Shown here piece after piece: positions 7,091-11,423 of a DNA stretch of 11,423 bases; the first letter of the stretch is position 1; each line of letters starts with the position of its first letter. The DNA is from an uncultured Alphaproteobacteria bacterium. GTDB lineage: Bacteria; Pseudomonadota; Alphaproteobacteria; Micavibrionales; Micavibrionaceae. Under the pieces are notes generated by a model, which was not told the origin of the DNA, searched no databases, and was given only the letters and a program-made list of their open reading frames with translations. The DNA is taken from positions 1-11,423 of the forward strand of contig CAKTCH010000031.1 of NCBI GenBank assembly GCA_934538895.1, written 5' to 3'. Both the position numbers and the translations under genes were made by a program.

Positions 7091-7117
7091 GATGACACCT
7101 CGTTCCGTCATCATGAT
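7080..7117 (-). promoter_or_regulatory. Two overlapping hairpins over the DUF486 ribosome binding site
   Basis: In the minus-strand transcript, arm AUCAUGAUGAC (7117-7107) pairs perfectly with GUCAUCAUGAU (7096-7086). This leaves a 10-base loop that contains the GAGGU Shine-Dalgarno and buries the AUG start in the stem. The loop also contains GGAACGA (7106-7100), which is perfectly complementary to UCGUUCC (7086-7080) just inside the coding region. That 7-bp stem would leave most of the SD and the AUG in a 13-base loop. The two stems share a base and interleave with no linker long enough for a pseudoknot, so they should exclude each other. The pairing is seen directly; a switch is inference. 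Confidence 0.5.
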
Positions 7118-7137
7118 ATAAAACCCCGGAAACGACA

Positions 7138-7165
7138 ACAGAGCCCCTGCCATAAGGGGCCCTGT
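7138..7165 (-). terminator. Probable terminator of the 7197-7655 gene
   Basis: GCCCCT (7143-7148) pairs with AGGGGC (7155-7160) around a 6-base loop. ACAG (7138-7141)/CTGT (7162-7165) extends the stem past one mismatch. In the minus direction a modest T-rich stretch (TGTTGTCGTTT) overlaps and follows the arm; the plus direction has none. It lies 32 bases past the stop at 7197 and ahead of the DUF486 gene, so the latter should have its own promoter. The T tract is imperfect. Confidence 0.5.
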
Positions 7166-7196
7166 CATCGGGCGGTATCCTGAAGCCGATATAAGC

Positions 7197-7655
7197 TTAC
7201 ATCAGCGTGATCTGCCGCTTCTCGTCATTACCCAGATCCCACTGTGAAGCATAAAGATTCATAGTCGCGGGCAAGGACTCGTTTTTCACCATCAGGACCG
7301 ACGGCGTTGTTTCCACGGCGGAGTCGGAGACGTCGCCGGGTTGCGTATTCTCCTTCATGCCTTTGGCCACATGCGTAAGCTCGGTCAGCAGGTTCTCGGC
7401 ATGACGCACCAGCGATTCAGCCTTGTCGGTATTGATGCCGCCATTGGCGATGACCGCATCCTGCCCGTCCACGCGTTTTTCCAGCGTAAAGATCGCATCG
7501 CTGAAATAACCCGTTTGCTTGCGCACGATTTCAAAACCGGCGCGCAGCCGTTCAAAGCCGATGCCCAGCACGAGACTCGAACCGATGGCGGTGACGGCGG
7601 AGAATACGGCAAATGCCAGCGCCACCACCAGATAGGTTTCTACAGAGACTTCCAT
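7197..7655 (-). CDS. Hypothetical membrane-anchored coiled-coil protein
   Basis: This 152-residue protein is not one I recognise. Residues 8-32 form a transmembrane helix (LVVALAFAVFSAVTAIGSSLVLGI). A long, charged, coiled-coil-like region (about 33-103) with few prolines follows, and the last 45 residues are polar and probably partly disordered. A single N-terminal helix followed by a coiled coil is common in bacterial proteins that form oligomers at the membrane, but no specific function follows from that. The ATG at 7653-7655 has a purine-rich site (AAGGGTGG) 10 bases upstream. It stands alone, with a likely terminator downstream and a 312-base gap upstream. Confidence 0.72.
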   Translation of the reverse strand: MEVSVETYLVVALAFAVFSAVTAIGSSLVLGIGFERLRAGFEIVRKQTGYFSDAIFTLEKRVDGQDAVIANGGINTDKAESLVRHAENLLTELTHVAKGMKENTQPGDVSDSAVETTPSVLMVKNESLPATMNLYASQWDLGNDEKRQITLM

Positions 7656-7967
7656 GATTTGATTTCCACCCTTTCAGCAATTACACACACGTTAGGTTGT
7701 CCAGAAAAGGATCATCGATAAACATGCGTACCGGGAGGAGAAAGCAACGGAAACGGCACGCGGATCAATGATCGATTAATTACCATAGTACAAGAGCCAC
7801 GGTTAAAAGACGATTATTTTTCAAAAGGATACAAATCAAAGTTCATACAAAATCATATAAAATTTGAAATGATTTGCTTCGATCCGCGGCCTGCACGCAC
7901 ATTAAAAAAACACAGGCTCCGAGCAGGAGGCCTGTGTCAGACAGTCACGAGGGTGTGAAACTGGGAA
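7656..7967. other. 312-base gap without a gene
   Basis: The gap lies between two minus-strand genes. The left part (7656-7790) should hold the promoter of the 7197-7655 gene, though no convincing -35/-10 pair stands out. The middle (about 7800-7876) is very AT-rich. It contains two direct copies of ATACAAA followed by TCA or ATCA (7829-7838, 7845-7855) and an inverted repeat AAATCAT (7850-7856)/ATGATTT (7869-7875). The right end carries the terminator of the lipoprotein gene. The only open frame is a 15-codon basic peptide at 7724-7771, which I do not consider coding. No RNA gene is recognised. Confidence 0.5.
7904..7937 (-). terminator. Rho-independent terminator of the lipoprotein gene
   Basis: ACACAGGC (7910-7917) pairs with GCCTGTGT (7930-7937), with three more possible pairs inside. 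In the minus direction the stem is followed by seven T (7910-7904 on the plus strand are A). The plus direction has no T tract. It begins about 30 bases after the stop at 7968. Confidence 0.85.
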
Positions 7968-8276
7968 TTACTTCTTCTGCAACTTGTTGAAAACCGGATC
8001 AGCCGGCTTCACGGGCTCTGGCACGGGTTCCGGCGCAGGCTCTGGCATTACCACGGGCGCGGGAGCCGGAGCCGGTTGCGGCGCTTCCAGTATCGGACCT
8101 TTGGCTGGCATCATGCTGGCGCGCACCCACTCAACGCCCGAACCCGCCGTGCGCTGGTTGCCATAGGGGAATGTCGTATTGGTCTTGCGCAGTTCCCATC
8201 CTTCGCCGCCGCAAGCGGTCAAAGCCAGGGGAAGCAGGGCGACGGTCATCAGACCCAGTTGTTTCAAAGACGGCAT
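7968..8276 (-). CDS. Small lipoprotein with Pro/Ala/Glu-rich C-terminus
   Basis: This 102-residue protein has a typical lipoprotein signal: a Lys near the N-terminus, a hydrophobic core, then lipobox LTAC with the lipidated Cys22. After GG the residues at positions +2 and +3 do not include Asp, so outer-membrane sorting is likely by the usual rule, although that rule was defined in enterobacteria. The mature part has a short unrecognised region (GWELRKTNTTFPYGNQRTAG) and then a proline/alanine/glutamate-rich stretch at about 65-95 with repeated PAP, PEP and PVPEP units. Such stretches are extended and may span part of the periplasm. The start has GAGG 5 bases upstream. A good minus-strand promoter lies about 70 bases further up and a strong terminator downstream, so it is a single-gene unit. 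Function unknown. Confidence 0.8.
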   Translation of the reverse strand: MPSLKQLGLMTVALLPLALTACGGEGWELRKTNTTFPYGNQRTAGSGVEWVRASMMPAKGPILEAPQPAPAPAPVVMPEPAPEPVPEPVKPADPVFNKLQKK

Positions 8277-8355
8277 GGGAGCCTCGCGATCGATCAGAAC
8301 TGATTAAGTAAAATGGCAGAAAAACCATAAGAATCATGCGGATACGCACATGCGA

Positions 8356-8385
8356 ATCATAACCCGGTTTTCCCCGCTTTGGCAA
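8356..8385 (-). promoter_or_regulatory. Candidate sigma-70 promoter of the lipoprotein gene
   Basis: On the minus strand TTGCCA (8385-8380, five of six matches to TTGACA) is followed after 18 bases by TATGAT (8361-8356, five of six matches to TATAAT). Transcription would begin near 8349, giving a leader of about 72 bases. CATGCG repeats lie around and just after the -10. Confidence 0.6.
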
Positions 8386-8548
8386 CATGCGGAAAAACAG
8401 AAACTTGCATTCCCCCTGCCGATAAATGAAGCTTTTTCTCCAGAAATCGGTTAGATTGCCCTTATCTTGATACCTTAAGGTTAGAGATCGCTAACGCGCA
8501 AGACTGCACGCTCGCAGGGCGCACCCTCGGACCATAAGGAGAATTCAC

Positions 8549-8755
8549 ATGGCTACCGGCACAGTAAAATGGTTTAACGCAACAAAAGGCTTCGGCTTCA
8601 TTCAGCCGGATGCAGGCGGCGATGATGTGTTCGTACACATCACCGCTGTTGATCGCGCAGGTCTGCGCGGCCTGAAAGACGGCCAGAAGATCAGCTACGA
8701 GCTGGCCACGGAAAAAGGCAAAACCTCCGCAGTTGACCTGAAGGAAGTCGCATAA
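8549..8755 (+). CDS. CspA-family cold-shock protein
   Basis: This 68-residue protein is a single cold-shock domain. It starts with the conserved GTVKWFN and has the RNA-binding motifs RNP1 (KGFGFI, residues 14-19) and RNP2 (VFVHI, about 27-31). It ends in a typical AVDLKEV strand. Such proteins bind single-stranded RNA and DNA, melt RNA secondary structure, and act as RNA chaperones; some are induced by cold and others are constitutive. The ATG has a near-perfect AAGGAG (8536-8541) 7 bases upstream. The upstream region (8277-8548) is long enough for an extended leader of the kind used for thermal control in csp genes. It contains a perfect 10-bp palindrome ACCTTAAGGT (8472-8481), but I could not pick out a convincing promoter. 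Whether this copy is cold-induced cannot be told from sequence alone. Confidence 0.96.
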   Translation: MATGTVKWFNATKGFGFIQPDAGGDDVFVHITAVDRAGLRGLKDGQKISYELATEKGKTSAVDLKEVA

Positions 8756-8776
8756 GTTTTTCCGATATAGATACCG

Positions 8777-8808
8777 AAAAGCACGGAACGAAAGTCCCGT
8801 GCTTTTTA
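8777..8808 (+). terminator. Rho-independent terminator of the cold-shock gene
   Basis: AAAAGCACGG (8777-8786) pairs perfectly with CCGTGCTTTT (8797-8806). Inside, after one A/C mismatch, two more pairs close a GAAA tetraloop. The 3' arm ends in five T. It starts 21 bases after the stop. The A run on the left could also allow some termination in the minus direction. Confidence 0.9.
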
Positions 8809-8848
8809 TTTGTGGTATTATTATCAGTGGGCGTTATCTTAATAAGCG

Positions 8849-9595
8849 ATGGAAACAGAACTCCTTTTTTATATCGCCGCCGGTTTTCTGGCGCAGATCG
8901 TGGACGGCAGCCTGAGCATGGCCTATGGCCTGACGGCCTCCAGCATCCTGCTGACAGCCGGACTGCCCGCCGCGACGGTGAGCGCGACCGTGCATACGGC
9001 GGAGTGTTTCACCACTGGCGCTTCCGCCCTTTCCCATCGCGCGTTCGGCAATATCGACAAAGCCCTTTTCAAAAAACTGATCATCCCCGCCGTAGCCGGG
9101 GCCATCGTCGGCGCGTACGTGCTCTCCAGCATGGCCACCGGCATGTTGCGCCCCTTTATCGCCGCTTATTTGATATTGATGGGCATCATCATCATTTATA
9201 AAGTCTGGCAGGACTTCCCCTCGCGCCGCGTCACCAGCTACACCCGCCCCCTGGGTTTCTTCGGCGCCATGATCGACGCCATAGGCGGCGGCGGCTGGGG
9301 CCCGATCGTCGCCAGCAATCTCGCCGCGCGCGGCAACGATATCCGCACCACCGTCGGCACGGTAATCGCCGTCGAGTTTTTCGTGACGCTCGCCGCCTCC
9401 CTCACGTTCTTCTTCACCATGGGTTTGCAGCATCTGGATATCATTCTGGCGCTCGCCGGTGGCGGCATCCTCGCAGCGCCCTTCGGGGCCTTAATCGTCA
9501 AAAAAGTCCCTGTAAAACCCTTCATGGTTTTCGTGGGCATATTCATCATCTGCATGGGAACATATAATTTCCTGAAAGCGATGGCGTACATCTAA
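8849..9595 (+). CDS. TauE/SafE-family membrane permease
   Basis: This 248-residue, strongly hydrophobic protein has seven or eight membrane helices and the two-repeat layout of the TauE/SafE (DUF81) family. Both repeats keep the family's glycine-rich openings: GFLAQIVDGSLSMAYGL at residues 12-28, and a second-repeat counterpart with GGGGWGPIVASNL in the middle of the protein, followed by TTVGTVIAVEFFVTLAAS. Characterised members export sulfite, sulfoacetate or related sulfur and organic anions, or take up such compounds, but most are unassigned. No sulfur-metabolism gene adjoins it, so the substrate cannot be inferred. The start has only a weak SD-like TAAG 3 bases upstream, but it gives the full first helix. 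It lies 40 bases past the csp terminator and is probably transcribed separately. It converges on uvrB with a 54-base gap. Confidence 0.9.
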   Translation: METELLFYIAAGFLAQIVDGSLSMAYGLTASSILLTAGLPAATVSATVHTAECFTTGASALSHRAFGNIDKALFKKLIIPAVAGAIVGAYVLSSMATGMLRPFIAAYLILMGIIIIYKVWQDFPSRRVTSYTRPLGFFGAMIDAIGGGGWGPIVASNLAARGNDIRTTVGTVIAVEFFVTLAASLTFFFTMGLQHLDIILALAGGGILAAPFGALIVKKVPVKPFMVFVGIFIICMGTYNFLKAMAYI

Positions 9596-9649
9596 AGGAA
9601 CCGTCATCGCGAGATGGTATATGCCCCGCGCCGTGAGGGATGCAATTCC

Positions 9650-11423
9650 TTATATAAACAAATCCATTTGCTCAAGACGCTTGATTTCATCGCGCAGATG
9701 CGCGGCTTCTTCAAACTCAAGATCCTCAGCCGCCTTGACCATACGCGCTTTCAGCTTGTCGATATATTTGCGCAACGCCTGCGGAGAGCGCAGGAATTCT
9801 TCCGTCTCGCGGTCGGCAAAGCCTGCGGCTTTAGCGACGACCACACGGTCGCCTTGCTCGTAAACGCTTTCGAGGATATCGTTGATATTCTTTTTAATGC
9901 TTTCCGGTGTAATACCGTTCTCGGCGTTATACTTAAGCTGCTTCTCACGGCGGCGCCCGGTTTCATCCAGCGCCGCTTCCATGCTTTTGGTTATCTTGTC
10001 GGCATAAAGAACGGCCCGGCCCTCGACGTTGCGCGCCGCGCGGCCAATCGTCTGTATCAGCGAGGTGCGCGAACGAAGATACCCTTCCTTATCCGCGTCC
10101 AGAATGGCGACCAGCATACATTCAGGAATATCCAGACCCTCACGCAACAGGTTGATCCCGATCAGCACGTCATAAGCCCCGAGACGCAGATCGCGGATAA
10201 TCTCGATCCGTTCCAGCGTATCGACGTCGCTATGCAGGTAACGCACTTTCAGACCGTGCTCGGACAGATATTCGGTCAGGTCCTCCGCCATCTTTTTAGT
10301 CAGCGTCGTAACCAGCACGCGCCCGCCTTTCCCGGCCACCTTGCGGCATTCGCCCATGAGGTCGTCAACCTGATGCGCGGTCGGACGGATTTCCACCGGC
10401 GGATCGACCAGCCCGGTCGGACGCACCACCTGTTCGACGAATACGCCGCCCGTCTGCTCCAGTTCCCAGTTACTGGGCGTCGCGGAAACGAATACCGTTT
10501 CCGGGCGTATGGCTTCCCATTCCTCGAACTTCAACGGGCGGTTGTCCATGCAGCTCGGCAGGCGGAAACCGTATTCCGCCAGCGTGCCCTTGCGCGCGCG
10601 GTCGCCGTGATACATGCCGTTAAGCTGGGGCACCATCACATGGCTTTCATCCAGGATCATCAACGCGTCCCTTGGCAAATACTCGATCAGCGTCGGCGGC
10701 GGCTCGCCCGGCGCGCGGCCCGTGAGAAAACGCGAATAATTCTCGATCCCGGCGCAAATCCCGGTCGCCTGCAACATTTCAAGATCGAACATGGTGCGCT
10801 GTTCCAGGCGCTGCGCCTCCAGCAACTTGCCGTTAGCGCGGTAATAAGCCAGACGCTCTTTCAGTTCAGCCTTGATCCCCTGTATCGCCTGCTGCATCGT
10901 CGGCCCCGGCGTGATGTAGTGGCTGTTCGCATAAACGCGCACACCGTCCATCTTGACGAATTTTTCGCCGGTCAGCGGATCGAATTCGGTGATCTCCTCA
11001 AGCTCATCCCCGAACAGCGAGAAACGCCATGCCTTGTCCTCATAGTGAACCGGGAACAATTCCACCGTATCGCCACGCACCCGGAAAGAACCGCGCTCGA
11101 AAGCGATGTCGTTACGCTTGTATTGCAGCGTAATGAACTGGCGGATCAGTTCCTCGCGATCGATGCGCTGCCCCTTGTGCAGGTCGATCACCATCGCCTG
11201 ATAATCTTCCTTGGAACCGATACCGTAGATGCACGATACCGATGCGACGATAATCACGTCGCGCCGCTCGAACAGCGCCCGCGTCGCCGCGTGGCGCATC
11301 CGGTCGATCTGTTCATTGATGTTGGAATCTTTTTCGATGAAAGTATCCGTCTTCGGCACATAGGCCTCGGGCTGGTAATAATCGTAATAGGAGACGAAAT
11401 ATTCGACGGCGTTATTCGGGAAG
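9650..11423 (-). CDS. uvrB: UvrABC system protein B, N-terminus cut by window edge
   Basis: The frame is open from the stop at 9650 to the right edge. It shows 590 residues of a protein usually about 670-700 long, so roughly the first 80, with the Walker A motif, are missing. UvrB is the damage-verifying helicase of nucleotide excision repair, loaded by UvrA and then binding the UvrC nuclease. Visible in order: the end of the damage-clamping beta-hairpin region (YYDYYQPEAYVP, near 11360-11390), the Walker B box DESHVM, motif III FVSATPSNWE, motif V GINLLREGLDIPE, motif VI QTIGRAARN, and a C-terminal UVR domain (EDLEFEEAAHLRDEIKRLE) that contacts UvrC. The GTG at 11357-11359 is an internal valine codon, not the start. 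No strong terminator is seen after the stop. Confidence 0.98.
   Translation of the reverse strand, partial: FPNNAVEYFVSYYDYYQPEAYVPKTDTFIEKDSNINEQIDRMRHAATRALFERRDVIIVASVSCIYGIGSKEDYQAMVIDLHKGQRIDREELIRQFITLQYKRNDIAFERGSFRVRGDTVELFPVHYEDKAWRFSLFGDELEEITEFDPLTGEKFVKMDGVRVYANSHYITPGPTMQQAIQGIKAELKERLAYYRANGKLLEAQRLEQRTMFDLEMLQATGICAGIENYSRFLTGRAPGEPPPTLIEYLPRDALMILDESHVMVPQLNGMYHGDRARKGTLAEYGFRLPSCMDNRPLKFEEWEAIRPETVFVSATPSNWELEQTGGVFVEQVVRPTGLVDPPVEIRPTAHQVDDLMGECRKVAGKGGRVLVTTLTKKMAEDLTEYLSEHGLKVRYLHSDVDTLERIEIIRDLRLGAYDVLIGINLLREGLDIPECMLVAILDADKEGYLRSRTSLIQTIGRAARNVEGRAVLYADKITKSMEAALDETGRRREKQLKYNAENGITPESIKKNINDILESVYEQGDRVVVAKAAGFADRETEEFLRSPQALRKYIDKLKARMVKAAEDLEFEEAAHLRDEIKRLEQMDLFI

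Noticed and set aside
7091..7168. Upstream extension of the DUF486 frame to 7168
   Set aside because: It adds 26 residues not seen in the family and starts at the edge of the upstream gene's terminator. The start at 7090 has a good SD and the right length.
7724..7771. 15-codon basic peptide frame (MRTGRRKQRKRHADQ)
   Set aside because: Too short, no supporting SD, and in the likely promoter region of an opposite-strand gene.
8834..9433. Minus-strand frame (199 codons) opposite the TauE/SafE permease
   Set aside because: Gly/Ala/Arg/Glu-rich translation without domains; the plus strand encodes a clear permease over the same bases.
9596..9649. Possible bidirectional terminator between the permease and uvrB (CATC-GCGA-GATG and distant AAGGAA/TTCCTT)
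   Set aside because: The stems are short or widely spaced and no T tract follows in either direction.

Overview
The window looks like an ordinary chromosomal segment of a moderately GC-rich proteobacterium. An alphaproteobacterium is my best guess, an inference from the style of the alpha-glucosidase, leucine dehydrogenase, cyclophilin and Fur-box sequences; no rRNA or other decisive marker is present. I see no mobile element, CRISPR array, tRNA, toxin-antitoxin pair or defence cluster.

Layout from left to right: a bacterioferritin-associated-ferredoxin-like [2Fe-2S] protein (96-449, +) behind a good Fur-box candidate; a secreted cyclophilin-type prolyl isomerase (584-1201, +) with a terminator; a GH13 alpha-glucosidase (1325-2884, +) whose stop codon overlaps that of a convergent membrane-anchored hypothetical gene (2881-3525, -); a short probable gene (3586-3795, -) behind an AT-rich island; an NAD-dependent leucine-type amino-acid dehydrogenase (3970-5172, -) with a strong terminator, preceded on the same strand by a TetR-family regulator (5317-5988, -). 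Divergent from tetR is an exported helical protein (6136-6729, +), convergent with a DUF486 membrane protein (6734-7090, -). Then come a membrane-anchored coiled-coil hypothetical (7197-7655, -), a 312-base non-coding gap, a proline/alanine-rich lipoprotein (7968-8276, -), a CspA-type cold-shock protein (8549-8755, +) with a terminator, a TauE/SafE-family permease (8849-9595, +), and most of uvrB (9650-11423, -), which runs off the right edge.

Most genes are single transcription units with their own ribosome binding sites and terminators. The likeliest functional pair is tetR with the dehydrogenase: they lie in tandem, and the gap between them holds a perfect 7+7 bp palindrome upstream of a candidate -10 element. 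The most unusual signal is at the start of the DUF486 gene. A perfect 11-bp inverted repeat places the Shine-Dalgarno sequence in a hairpin loop and the start codon in its stem. An overlapping perfect 7-bp inverted repeat offers an alternative hairpin that would expose the start codon, so this may be a translational switch. The rest is mostly housekeeping.
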